Of a DNA stretch of 64,000 bases, positions 9,001-17,900 are shown piece after piece. A program made the position numbers and the translations under genes. Location: positions 1 through 64,000 of the forward strand of contig CALEVL010000300.1 of assembly GCA_937924675.1 (NCBI GenBank), in the 5' to 3' direction. The notes under the pieces were generated by a model. It ran no database searches and was not told where the DNA came from. It saw nothing but the letters and a program-made list of their open reading frames with translations. This DNA is from an uncultured Ignavibacteria bacterium (GTDB taxonomy: Bacteria; Bacteroidota; Ignavibacteria; Tepidaquicellales; Tepidaquicellaceae). Numbering within the stretch: the first letter of the stretch is position 1; each line of letters begins with the position of its first letter.

Positions 9001-9144
9001 AGTTGCAATGTTGCTTGCCTGTGCCGGCGTGTTTGAGTTACTGCCTGTTGCCGCATTTACATAGTATGTTGCAGCTTCCAGATTTGCAGTAAAAATCAAA
9101 ATGGCTAAAATAGCCGAAAAGGAAAAGTGTAGAAGATTTTTCAT
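6070..9144 (-). CDS. Secreted beta-helix protein with a dockerin-like C-terminus
   Basis: 1024 residues. Signal peptide 1-24 (ends N-L-E-A). The stretch A-A-T-Y-Y-V-N-A-A-T-G-S-N-S-N-T-P opening the mature part is typical of right-handed parallel beta-helix proteins, and residues about 60-400 read as a helix of short N/D-V-V strands. The last 63 residues (962-1024) hold two Ca-binding-type loops, G-G-D-A-N-K-S-F-I-V-S-A-A-D-Y and D-G-D-L-N-L-N-G-T-V-T-S-A-D-F, the pattern of dockerin type I repeats. There is no T9SS type A domain, unlike the two genes downstream. The helix could bind or cleave polysaccharide, but no catalytic residues can be named. It is the first gene of the three-gene minus-strand set and faces a 395-bp upstream region. 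Confidence 0.8.
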   Translation of the reverse strand: MKNLLHFSFSAILAILIFTANLEAATYYVNAATGSNSNTPAQASNIATPWLTVQYAIDNPAVMDGDNIVVAVGTYSGFTLTKRLSIIGAWKGSTPTVNTVFNSTVTLRAAGGSPSQRMMLKNLRVSSSAGDGIDIRTGYVTMENVFATSSQIYGVRLNGDLLNDILMESCNFDGSEIAGIYVPTFATVDGWVMRNSTVRQNGTWGIAAFQRRTNPSQISNVIISHCVFSDNNPSNRQQGHTIYFEKLTNSTFENISVVMPLTNNWIGIDINLLSRLDYSDISILNSRVIRQSPGSGIWIQARNDLFDPPAALDTVVLRGLTFENCDTNIAFNRQVKNMVVDKCDLSTYSVYGLVNYTDQGGAINASNNKWQNGGLPDTTVISGGLLTTGNNIISFMPSTDGIFVGMGIQGTGIPPNTTVTGKSPNTVSMSNAATIDGFIPQIGFAFNFSTSTDLVRTSLNTISASNPLPHSIINQANVSFPNLAAAISATNSGGTIWNVPSGVIAGNTVIDRDLRLIGPGSGFLHNGSQTTFEDLTISGATLIMGSDFAVQNNFTPNRIVIGEDNTLSILGAIVPGGEIIGGPSSDMFFGGASASTSLTYVEGGLRTLQISRANGIELADSLRLHRLLFGQNGLLSIGSHNLYLNPNATYFSPTASASYVKTNGTGELKKALLPNSVTSFNFAVGNGGYAPALVFFGNWNLSQPAYANVRTVNSVHPNNTCSIDYLNRYWIVNQSGISNFTSTVRFGYSDGDVVGNEANIIGGRWDGSSWLTFGAVNSSTNSFTTTSINAFGEFTGGDENCIGSLNTVINTKVLLQGAYVGGGNMRTSLRSFNLLPLSQPYNNSQFNYNGSESVGSIPAGVVDWVYLEVRATSDGGAVPNGRRAGFLKSDGSIVDLDGTSPVKIEGVATGSYYVVVGHRNHLPVMTKNTVFLNGLSSLYDFTTGVNKYFGDDAATLAGGFFGMYGGDANKSFIVSAADYTVVQNNLLQANYNDGDLNLNGTVTSADFGFITPNLAKASNVPNYQ

Positions 9145-9539
9145 ATTTTTCTATCAACTTAAGTTTTTGTTCAAGTTATTATGGGTATGACAAAGAATTC
9201 TGTAAAGAACATTCGAAAAATTGCACTACAGCCGAATGAAATTTTTTATTGGCTTCAATTGAAGTTGCAAAATACTCTAATAAATTGCAAAATTCAATAA
9301 TGATTTTGAATTTTGGCTGTAAAATATTTCTATTTCGTAAATGTAATCTAAAATGAATTCTAACAAAATCCTAACAAACCTGATTCTTGATCTGTAAAAA
9401 ATCTTAATCTGCACCAAGATCTCAATCCGTTTTTTCGAGTTAACTACTCCGAACTAGGCATCGTAAAAATCAATTTCACAATTAAATTTCATTAATAACG
9501 AATTATGCCTAATTTGTAAAAATTTGTAATTTTAAATAT
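9145..9539. promoter_or_regulatory. Divergent intergenic region with direct and inverted repeats
   Basis: This AT-rich gap separates two divergent genes and should hold both promoters. Visible structure: inverted arms TACAGCC (9227-9233) and GGCTGTA (9315-9321); a perfect palindrome CTTCAATTGAAG (9253-9264); the 9-mer TTGCAAAAT twice, at 9265-9273 and 9285-9293, 20 bp apart; and CTAACAAA twice, at 9360-9367 and 9371-9378, exactly 11 bp apart. An 11-bp tandem spacing is typical of sites for OmpR/PhoB-type regulators. Near the plus-strand gene, TTTGTAA occurs twice (about 9513 and 9523). No promoter is assigned with confidence. Confidence 0.35.
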
Positions 9540-10517
9540 ATGCAGCCTAAAATTTATCCTTCGGTTCAGGCTTTCTTCCATAATATTCTGGACTATGCGG
9601 GTCTCTTTCCGCCGGCATCATTAAATCTTAAGGATTCGTTTGAGAACTATCTTGAGTATATGCAAAGTAAGGAAAGTTGGATGCTTTCTAAGTTCATTTG
9701 CCCAATCAACAAGACGAAGGAACTTCAGTTGATTCTTCCTTCAGGCAATTCATCAGAAAAAATCAGACTATCATTACTTGCATCGCCGGCAATCAGCGCA
9801 AATGAATTCTTGACGAACTTTGCTCAGGAACTCTCTGATTTTGTAAATCTTGACGCAGGACTTCACGATAAATGCTCATTAGAAACAATAGAGCTGAAGA
9901 TCCCTGAGGATCTGCTTAATGCAGATTCAAAGAATAAGATTACGGAATTCATCGATGGTATTTCTTCAACAATAAAGATGAACTTTGATCACAAGGTATT
10001 TATTTTTTGTGAGATTCCGGCATCGGGAGACATTGAAAAGAACATGAAGCAAGTAATACCGGCTATCAATATTCACAATGAAAATTTCGACGATGCAGGA
10101 TTCAAGTTAAGAACCGGAGGAACAGCTTCAACAGAAATTCCACAGTCAAAAACAATAGTTTCAGCAATCCGTGAATGCCTTGATCATAAAGTGGTGTTAA
10201 AGTTTACAGCAGGCATGCATCATCCGTTCAGACATCACGATAAATTGCTCAATGCGAAGATGCATGGATTCATTAATGTTTTTGGTGCAGGCATACTTGC
10301 ATTCAGACATGCAATTTCAGACCATGAACTTCGTGATATGATCGATGACGAAAATAGTGAGAATTTTATTTTCAATGATGAATCCTTTGAGTGGAAAGGA
10401 TGGATTAGCGACACCAAAGAAATACACGGGGCAAGAAACGGGCTCGTGATTTCATATGGAAGCTGCAGTTTCTCAGAGCCGACAGATGATTTAAAAGAAC
10501 TGAAATTTTTGTATTAA
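9540..10517 (+). CDS. Uncharacterised protein with DYAGLFPPA and HHPFRHHD motifs
   Basis: 325 residues, no signal peptide or membrane segment, so probably cytoplasmic. I cannot name the family. Striking local motifs are D-Y-A-G-L-F-P-P-A (18-26), R-T-G-G (191-194), K-F-T-A-G-M-H-H-P-F-R-H-H-D (221-234), M-H-G-F-I-N-V-F-G-A-G (241-251) and G-S-C-S-F (307-311). These look like an active site rather than a structural repeat, and the alternation of short hydrophobic strands with helices suggests an alpha/beta barrel. The cluster of histidines could bind metal. The gene lies 32 nt before fumarylacetoacetase on the same strand, so a role in aromatic amino-acid breakdown is possible but is only inferred. 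The ATG at 9540 is the first in frame. Confidence 0.7.
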   Translation: MQPKIYPSVQAFFHNILDYAGLFPPASLNLKDSFENYLEYMQSKESWMLSKFICPINKTKELQLILPSGNSSEKIRLSLLASPAISANEFLTNFAQELSDFVNLDAGLHDKCSLETIELKIPEDLLNADSKNKITEFIDGISSTIKMNFDHKVFIFCEIPASGDIEKNMKQVIPAINIHNENFDDAGFKLRTGGTASTEIPQSKTIVSAIRECLDHKVVLKFTAGMHHPFRHHDKLLNAKMHGFINVFGAGILAFRHAISDHELRDMIDDENSENFIFNDESFEWKGWISDTKEIHGARNGLVISYGSCSFSEPTDDLKELKFLY

Positions 10518-10549
10518 ATAAGTTTCAATAAAAATATTTTGCATAAATC

Positions 10550-11809
10550 ATGAATTCATTCGTACAAGTTCATCCCGAATCACATTTCCCGATTCAGAAC
10601 ATTCCATTCGGAATATTCAGAACAAAAACCGATAACGACCCAAGGGCCGGCACAAGGATTGGCGACTTTGTTGTTGACCTTTCCATGCTTGAGAAAAAGG
10701 GTTTACTCGATGATTGCTTACCCGAAGACGCGGATAAAATCTTTGCAGTTTCAAATCTTAACAAGTTTATAGGATTTGGCAGAAGCATAACATCATCAGT
10801 AAGAAAGAGGATACAAACGCTGTTAAGAAATGATTGTGACGAAATCAGGGATAAGGAGTCACTTCTGAAGAAACTCCTGATCCCTATTGAAGAATGCGTG
10901 ATGCTCATGCCGGTTGAGATTGGAGATTACACTGACTTCTATTCTTCCAAAGAACATGCAACAAATGTTGGAATAATGTTCAGAGGCAAGGAGAATGCCT
11001 TGATGCCAAACTGGCTTCACTTGCCGGTTGGTTATCATGGAAGGGCAAGTTCTGTAGTGATAAGCGGAACTGATATTATCCGTCCGAAAGGTCAGACAAA
11101 GGCTGACGATGAAGAATCTCCGATGTTTGGTCCTACCAAGCTTCTTGATTTCGAACTGGAGATGGGTTTCTTCATTGGCAAGGGAAATGATCTGGGCAAA
11201 GCGGTTCCTGTTAAGAAGGCTCACGATCACATATTCGGCTTTGTGCTCGTCAATGATTGGAGTGCACGAGATATTCAAAAATGGGAGTATGTGCCGCTTG
11301 GTCCTTTCCTTGCAAAGAATTTTGCAACATCCATTTCACCATGGATCGTAACTCTGGATGCTTTGGAGCCGTTCAAAGTACAGAGAAGAAAACAAGATCC
11401 AACTCCTCTCCCCTATCTTAAGAGTACCGGTGAATGGCATTATGACATCAACCTTGAAGTAAGTTTGAAGTGCGTGGGAACAAATGAGTTCATCACTATT
11501 TCAAGATCAAATTTTAAACATTTGTATTGGGACATTTGTCAGCAGCTTGCTCATCATACTGTTACCGGATGTAATCTGAGAACCGGGGATCTTCTTGCGT
11601 CAGGGACAATTAGCGGACCCACCGAGGATTCTTATGGAAGTTTGCTGGAGCTTACATGGAAAGGAACCAAGCCTCTCAATCTTGCCTGCGGCGAGTTGAG
11701 AAAATTTTTGATAGATGGCGACACCTTGTCTATTTCAGGATGGTGTCAGGGAAAAAATTACCGGGTAGGATTTGGCGAAGTGACAGGAAAAATTCTTCCA
11801 ACAAATTAA
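10550..11809 (+). CDS. fahA: Fumarylacetoacetase
   Basis: 419 residues, the same length as the mammalian enzyme. It hydrolyses fumarylacetoacetate to fumarate and acetoacetate, the last step of tyrosine/homogentisate breakdown. N-terminal SH3-like domain about 15-118, C-terminal FAH fold after that. Known catalytic and metal positions are all present: D-F-Y-S-S-K-E-H (Asp129, His136), D-F-E-L-E-M-G (Glu202, Glu204) and N-D-W-S-A-R-D-I-Q (Asp236), plus L-H-L-P-V-G-Y-H-G-R. The fumarate made can enter the cycle through fumC and the acetoacetate through a thiolase such as that at 51962. Homogentisate dioxygenase and maleylacetoacetate isomerase are not in the window. It sits between an unknown gene (32 nt upstream) and a lipoprotein gene (11 nt downstream). 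Confidence 0.95.
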   Translation: MNSFVQVHPESHFPIQNIPFGIFRTKTDNDPRAGTRIGDFVVDLSMLEKKGLLDDCLPEDADKIFAVSNLNKFIGFGRSITSSVRKRIQTLLRNDCDEIRDKESLLKKLLIPIEECVMLMPVEIGDYTDFYSSKEHATNVGIMFRGKENALMPNWLHLPVGYHGRASSVVISGTDIIRPKGQTKADDEESPMFGPTKLLDFELEMGFFIGKGNDLGKAVPVKKAHDHIFGFVLVNDWSARDIQKWEYVPLGPFLAKNFATSISPWIVTLDALEPFKVQRRKQDPTPLPYLKSTGEWHYDINLEVSLKCVGTNEFITISRSNFKHLYWDICQQLAHHTVTGCNLRTGDLLASGTISGPTEDSYGSLLELTWKGTKPLNLACGELRKFLIDGDTLSISGWCQGKNYRVGFGEVTGKILPTN

Positions 11810-11820
11810 TTTGTTTGAAG

Positions 11821-12687
11821 ATGTCATCAAAAAATGTTGCTATGCTTATCATAATCACTTTGAGCTTATCCTTCTTTAACTCTTGCACGGAGGAAAATCC
11901 AAATGTTAATAATCCTGAAATTCCCAATGAGAATTTTGCTTATCCTTACTCACTGAATTCCTTTTGGTATTATTCTACTTTCAATTATGTGACAAACTTC
12001 AGGCCGGACAGTTTGAGAAATATCTTCCTGGAAGATACAATTTCAGGCAATGGAATTGCCAGGTTTGTAACTGACACATCAATCAATTCAGACACATTTC
12101 GCATCCTTAGAAATACTCACTCTTCTGAAGGCCATGAACATACTTCTATTGAACTTTTCAAGCAGAGCGACACAGGTCTAATCCGGTATGGATATTATTC
12201 AAGCGGTACTAATTTCGGACCATTTCGTTTATCTCCTTTCTTTTTATCCATCGGCGAGAATGCGAGAAAGTTTTCATCCGGATTTGAATTATTGAAATGG
12301 CATGAAAATCCATCGATGCTTGGTGATACAACTTTTGTATTTGATGATCCACCTGTAAACGTGCTTAAGTATCCGATTACTGACGGGCTCGAATGGAAAT
12401 ATCAGGATTACGGTCCTACGAAGATAAACAAATGTTATGATGGTTTTCAGAACGTTACAACTCAGGCCGGTTCCTTTTACTGTGCGAGAGTAAAGAGAAA
12501 ATGGTACTTCAATAATTCATCTTCTGCGGATACAAATTTCTTTCAAATTGATTATTTCTCTGAATCCGGAATGGTAAAAAGAGATTTTATAATCAAGAAT
12601 GTTCTTGTAACAAACAACACCGGAGTTCCGCTAGGATATATTGATGTAGTAGAAAACGCCGAACTAAACATTGTAACTATCCCGTAA
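11821..12687 (+). CDS. Lipoprotein of unknown function
   Basis: 288 residues from the ATG at 11821. A longer frame begins inside fahA at 11656, but only the 11821 start gives a signal peptide, with lipobox L-S-F-F-N-S-C (Cys after residue 19). The acylated protein should sit in the outer or inner membrane. The mature part begins with an acidic N/P-rich linker (T-E-E-N-P-N-V-N-N-P-E-I-P), followed by beta-strand-rich sequence with many aromatic residues. No recognised domain. It lies 11 nt after fahA and 4 nt before selD, so it is inside the same transcript, though nothing links it to either function. Confidence 0.75.
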   Translation: MSSKNVAMLIIITLSLSFFNSCTEENPNVNNPEIPNENFAYPYSLNSFWYYSTFNYVTNFRPDSLRNIFLEDTISGNGIARFVTDTSINSDTFRILRNTHSSEGHEHTSIELFKQSDTGLIRYGYYSSGTNFGPFRLSPFFLSIGENARKFSSGFELLKWHENPSMLGDTTFVFDDPPVNVLKYPITDGLEWKYQDYGPTKINKCYDGFQNVTTQAGSFYCARVKRKWYFNNSSSADTNFFQIDYFSESGMVKRDFIIKNVLVTNNTGVPLGYIDVVENAELNIVTIP

Positions 12688-12691
12688 ATTT

Positions 12692-13768
12692 ATGCAAACA
12701 GATTCAAAACCAAAGACTGATGTTCGTCTCACACAAATGGTCAAAGCCGCAGGATGCGCAGCAAAGATCTTCCCAAACATACTTTCAGATGCCCTAAGAG
12801 ACATTGATTGGTACAATAATGAAAATGTTCTTGTAGGATTTGAAGGCCGCGATGATGCCGGTATTTATAAAATGTCAGATGAACTTGCGTTGATACATAC
12901 AACTGATTTTTTTACACCGGTTGTAGATGATCCATATACTTTCGGACAGATTGCCGCTGCAAATGCGCTCAGTGATATTTACGCGATGGGCGGTGTTCCG
13001 GTTAGTGCATTAAATATTGTTGCATTTCCACAGACAGAAGATATTACAATCCTAAGAGAGATATTACGTGGCGGAGCAGACAAGACACGTGAAGCAAATA
13101 CTGTGATTATCGGTGGGCATTCGATTGACATTCCAAATATTGCTTACGGACTTGCAGTTACCGGAACAATTCATCCGGGTATGATCAAGGGAAATAACAA
13201 TGCTAAGCCGGGTGATGTTCTGATACTGACCAAAGCCCTTGGCACAGGGATTCTGAATAATGCAGTGAAGTTCGGCTCGCTAAATGAAACTCAGCTAAAG
13301 GCACTAATCTCATCAATGCTGCGGCTCAACAGGAACGCATCAGTTTGCATGCAACGATTCAATGCGAATGCATGTACAGATATTACCGGCTTCGGTCTTG
13401 CCGGTCATTCCATGCAGATGGCAAAGGTCAGCGGTGTGGTATTCAGGTTTCACGGTGATAAAATTCCGATTCTCGATGGAGTGTTTGCTTCAATTGAAGC
13501 TAACATGCTTACGCGGGGAGACAAGTCAAACAGAGACTATGTAAAAGATTACCTTCTTACAGAAGGCAATTTTATAAAGGCAATTGATCATTTGATTTAC
13601 GATCCTCAAACATCAGGCGGACTTCTGATATCTGTACCGGAGAAAAGTTCAATAGCTTTGCTAAACGAGCTTAGAAACTCCGGCGAAACTGTTTCAGAAA
13701 TCATTGGTGAAGTATTGTCATCTAATGAACATTTGAAGGCGGGCAGCATTATTTTCAGATATGACTGA
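12692..13768 (+). CDS. selD: Selenide, water dikinase (selenophosphate synthetase)
   Basis: 358 residues, close to the usual 345-350. It makes selenophosphate from selenide and ATP. The N-terminal catalytic loop reads K-A-A-G-C-A-A-K-I, giving Cys22 and Lys25 at the positions of E. coli Cys17 and Lys20; the second cysteine of E. coli (Cys19) is Ala here. The AIRS-type ATP-binding segments are present, including T-T-D-F-F-T-P-V-V-D-D-P and A-A-A-N-A-L-S-D-I-Y-A-M-G-G. The catalytic position is Cys, so this SelD is not itself a selenoprotein. Its last 8 nt overlap the start of mnmH, which uses selenophosphate, so the pair is very likely translationally coupled. Confidence 0.96.
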   Translation: MQTDSKPKTDVRLTQMVKAAGCAAKIFPNILSDALRDIDWYNNENVLVGFEGRDDAGIYKMSDELALIHTTDFFTPVVDDPYTFGQIAAANALSDIYAMGGVPVSALNIVAFPQTEDITILREILRGGADKTREANTVIIGGHSIDIPNIAYGLAVTGTIHPGMIKGNNNAKPGDVLILTKALGTGILNNAVKFGSLNETQLKALISSMLRLNRNASVCMQRFNANACTDITGFGLAGHSMQMAKVSGVVFRFHGDKIPILDGVFASIEANMLTRGDKSNRDYVKDYLLTEGNFIKAIDHLIYDPQTSGGLLISVPEKSSIALLNELRNSGETVSEIIGEVLSSNEHLKAGSIIFRYD

Positions 13769-14957
13769 TCAAGAAAGCGACAAGCAACTCTTCGAATATA
13801 TAAGAACTGCAACGATACCGGAACTTCCATCACTCAAAGAAATCCTTTCTAAGCATGAAACAGGAACATACACCATTTCAGACTTGCTGATTTCATTACG
13901 GCATAGCCATGAGAATATTCTTCTAATTGATGCACGGTCAGAGAATGAGTTTAATGACTCAATGATTCCTTTTGCCGAAAACTTCCCTGTTTTGAACAAT
14001 AGAGAAAGACACAGTGTTGGATTGATCTACAAAAAATATTCACAAGCAGCTGCATTATGGCTTGCTATGAATTATGCTGATCCCAAGATGAGTTTATTGA
14101 GAGAATTCCTTGAGAACAAGAATGCAAAAGATAAGGAAATTGTTATTTACTGCTGGCGGGGCGGTGGAAGAAGCGGTTACCTTTCGAAGATGATATCAGA
14201 TCTTGGTTACAAGACCTCCATTCTTAAAGGTGGACACAAGGAATACAGAAAACATGTCAATGCATTTTTTTCACGGACGGAATTCAAATCAGAATTGCTT
14301 GAGCTGTCAGGATTGACAGGCAGCGGCAAGACTATGCTTTTGAGATTGGCAGGAAAGGTTCTGCCTGTGATTGATCTTGAAAATTCTGCGAGACATTATT
14401 CAAGCCTATTGGGAAGAGTGCCTTATGAAGTGAGGAAAATTTCTTCAGTATCTGATCAGTCAGCATTTGAGAATAATATTTTCTCCGACATCTCAATGAA
14501 TACGAAATTTAATGATGAAGAGAATGAACTTTATTTAATTGAAAGCGAAAGCAGAAAGGTCGGTGATTTCATAATTCCGGAAATGCTATTCAACAAGATG
14601 CTGACAGCTCCTGTAACAAAAGTAGTGTCTTCGTTGAGCACCAGAATTCTCAGATTGAATGAAGATTACTTCGGAGTGAATAATCAAAACATAGAACCAA
14701 TGATTAGGATCATGTCAAAGAAAGAAGACTTCTTCAAACAGCAACTAAGCAGCAAAACCTATTCTGAGCTTATGGCTTTCTTAAACAAAGGCGATGTTTA
14801 TCACTTCACGGAAACAATGCTGGTAAAATACTACGATGTCAAGTATAAAGATAAAGGCAAGAAGCCTGAGGCAATTGTAAATGCGGATATTCCGAAAGAT
14901 GCAGTTTCGGAGATATGTCATGTTTATAATAAATTGAAGCACAGCCCGAAGAAATAA
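13761..14957 (+). CDS. mnmH: tRNA 2-selenouridine synthase
   Basis: 398 residues (E. coli SelU/YbbB is 364). It replaces sulfur by selenium in the 2-thiouridine of the tRNA wobble base using selenophosphate. The N-terminal rhodanese domain carries the active-site loop Y-C-W-R-G-G-G-R-S with Cys131. A P-loop, G-L-T-G-S-G-K-T, follows at 184-191; this rhodanese plus P-loop order is diagnostic of the family. About 40 extra residues precede the rhodanese core. It overlaps selD by 8 nt. The pair suggests that selenium is used here for tRNA modification; selA, selB and selC are not in the window, so selenocysteine use cannot be judged. Confidence 0.95.
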   Translation: MTDQESDKQLFEYIRTATIPELPSLKEILSKHETGTYTISDLLISLRHSHENILLIDARSENEFNDSMIPFAENFPVLNNRERHSVGLIYKKYSQAAALWLAMNYADPKMSLLREFLENKNAKDKEIVIYCWRGGGRSGYLSKMISDLGYKTSILKGGHKEYRKHVNAFFSRTEFKSELLELSGLTGSGKTMLLRLAGKVLPVIDLENSARHYSSLLGRVPYEVRKISSVSDQSAFENNIFSDISMNTKFNDEENELYLIESESRKVGDFIIPEMLFNKMLTAPVTKVVSSLSTRILRLNEDYFGVNNQNIEPMIRIMSKKEDFFKQQLSSKTYSELMAFLNKGDVYHFTETMLVKYYDVKYKDKGKKPEAIVNADIPKDAVSEICHVYNKLKHSPKK

Positions 14958-14984
14958 TTCAACGGGCTGGTCATACTCTTTTCC

Positions 14985-17900
14985 TCAAAAGACCGGCTCT
15001 GCCATCTTAGCAAAACATCCGGCGATAAGTGCTGCCTGAGTTTCATTGTGAACGCTCAATGAACCAGGTGCCGGGCTTGAACTTTCTTCTTTAGTCATTT
15101 TATATAACCTCTGTCCTTTTGCCAGGCTTTCTCTTAATCGCAGTGACAAGAATCCCCATGCGCCCATGTTAACCGGTTCTTCCTGAACCCATACAACTTC
15201 AGATGCATTCTTATACTCTTCAAGAACTTTCTTCATATCAGCCGGATCATAGGGATAGTATTGTTCAAGCCTGATGATAGCTGTATCTGAAATTTTGTTT
15301 GTGTCTCTGAATTTCGACAGGTCATAATATACTTTTCCGCTGGTAATCAGCACTCTCTTTGCTTTTGGTCTGTCAACCTGTGCATCATTGATTATCTCCA
15401 TGAACTGATCATCAACAAATTCCTTTCTGTATGATCTTGCTTCAGGCAGTCTCAAAAGACTCTTTGGAGTCATTATCACAAGAGGTCTCTTCTTATGTTG
15501 CTTTGATTGTCTTCTCAAAAGATGAAACAGCTGAGCAGGTGTAGTCGGATTACACACGATCATATTGTCTTCAGCGCAAAGAGTAAGAAACCGTTCCAGT
15601 CTTGCGCTGGAGTGTTCCGGTCCCTGTCCCTCCTGCCCGTGAGGGAGCATTAAGACAATGTTAGACGGAAGTCCCCACTTTGCAAAGGAACTTGAAATAA
15701 AATTATCAATGATCACTTGTCCGGCGTTTGCAAAATCTCCGAACTGTGCTTCCCAAATAACAAGAGTTATAGGATCAGCTGTAGAATATCCGTATTCAAA
15801 TCCAAGAACTGCGGCCTCAGAAAGCAGGCTGTCAAGCGGTTCAATCCAGGAAACTCCGGGTGCAATTTTGTTCATCGTTATGATCTCCTCTCCTGTCTCA
15901 GCATCGGTAAGCACAATATGCCTTTGTGAAAATGTGCCGCGCGCGCTGTCTTGTCCGCTAAGTCTGATTGGTATTCCATCCTGCATCAGACTTCCCAATG
16001 CCAAAGCTTCTCCAAATGCCCAATCCACTCCTGAGTTGTTTGTCAGAAAATCCTTTCTTGCATCTATGAACTTTTTGAGTTTCGGGTGAATTGTGAAGTT
16101 GTCAGGTAGCGTTGTCATTACTTTGACTATCTCATCAAGTTTTTCGTCCGGGACATGAGTTTCTACGTGCGCTTCTGCCGCCTCTATTTCTTCTTCAGAA
16201 ACAGCAAGCGGAATGTCGGTCTTGAATTTCTGAACTTTCTCATGACCTTTACTCATTTTTTCATAGATCTCTGTTTCTATTTCTTTAAGCTCTTCGGGTG
16301 TTACAACTTTTTCTGCAAGAAGTTTCTTCTCATAGATTTCTTTGACAGACGGATGATTCCTGATCTTCTTATACATGAGCGGTTGAGTGAAAGCCGGCTC
16401 ATCCGATTCATTGTGTCCGAGTCTCCTATATCCCCAAACATCAACTACCACATCACAATTGTATTTCATACGATAATCGAATGCAAGCTTTGTAACAAGC
16501 AATGTAGCTTCAGGATCATCTCCGTTAACATGGAATATCGGAGCCTGAATCATCTTTGCTACATCGGAACAATACTGGGACGATCTTGCCTCCTCGGGTG
16601 TGGTTGTGAAACCAATTTGGTTATTGATAATGACGTGGATTGTTCCACCGGTTCTGTAACCTTTTAGTTGCGACAGGTTTAATGTCTCAGCCACTATTCC
16701 TTCTCCTGCAACAGCAGCATCACCATGAATGAGAACCGGTATCACTCGGTTTCTCTCCCTGTCATCCATCCAGGTTTGTTTTGCCCTAACAATTCCTTCG
16801 ACCACAGGATTTACAAATTCCAGATGAGATGGATTGGAAGCAACAGATACAACTATCTCTTTTCCGTGAATGGTTGGATAATTTCCGGTAGCCCCAAGAT
16901 GATATTTTACATCTCCTGAACCCTGAGCTGTAGAAGGATCAAGATAGCCTTCAAACTCAGAGAAAATGGCAGACATAGATTTGCCGATAATATTTGCAAG
17001 AACGTTGAGTCTTCCGCGATGTGCCATGCCAAGAACGAGTTCCTGAACTGAATTTTCTGAAGCACAATCAAGCAAGTGATCGAGTAGAGCAATTATTGTT
17101 TCAGATCCTTCAAGAGAAAATCTCTTGTGGCCGACATATTTTTTATCAATGAACTTTTCAAAGTTTTCCGCCTCTGAAAGCTTAAAAAGAATATGCTTCT
17201 TTTCTTCGTTTGAAAATGAAGGCGTGTTCATGTTCATCTCCATTCTTCCTTCAAGCCATCGCTTCTTCTCGGGATCCTGAATGTGTTTGTATTCTACACC
17301 GATCTTGTCGCAATATGTCTGATGCAGAATATTCAGGATTTGCCGAAGTGTAGAAGTTCGCAAACCGGCAAGTCCGTCAGTAATGAATTCCCTGTCATAA
17401 TCCCAAACAGTGAATCCGTATTTTGAAGGATCTAGCTCGGGATGATATTGAGCTTTTGATTCAAGCGGATCAAGATTAGCAAGTAGATGTCCGCGAACTC
17501 TGAACATGTTTATAAGCTGAATAGCTTTGGCCTGCTTCTCAATCTCTTCCAGATTATCGATCTTTCCAAGATCATCTGCATTCTTATCCAGAAACCATTT
17601 GACGGGAGTCATTGGTATCTGAAGATCTTCAAATATCTCTTCATAAAAATTATCTTCACCTTTCAATAGTCCGCTAAGCTTTTGCAGGAACAGCCCGGAT
17701 TCTGCTCCCTGAATGATTCTGTGGTCATAAGTACTTGTAATGTTCATCACTTTGCTTATACCGATTGTAGTGATGATTTCATTTGTCACCGCCTGATATT
17801 CTGCAGGATAATCAATTGCACCGGTAGCAATAATCGCACCTTGCCCGAGCATAAGTCTTGGAGTTGAAGCAATTGTACCAAGAGTGCCGGGATTTGTCAG

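Noticed and set aside
11656..11820. N-terminal extension of the lipoprotein inside fahA
   Set aside because: It lies wholly over the fahA coding end in another frame, and the lipobox signal begins at 11821.
14942..14969. Hairpin CAGCCCG/CGGGCTG at the mnmH-kgd junction as a terminator
   Set aside because: The 7-bp stem overlaps the mnmH stop, has a 14-nt loop and no proper T-tract on either strand, so it was not called.
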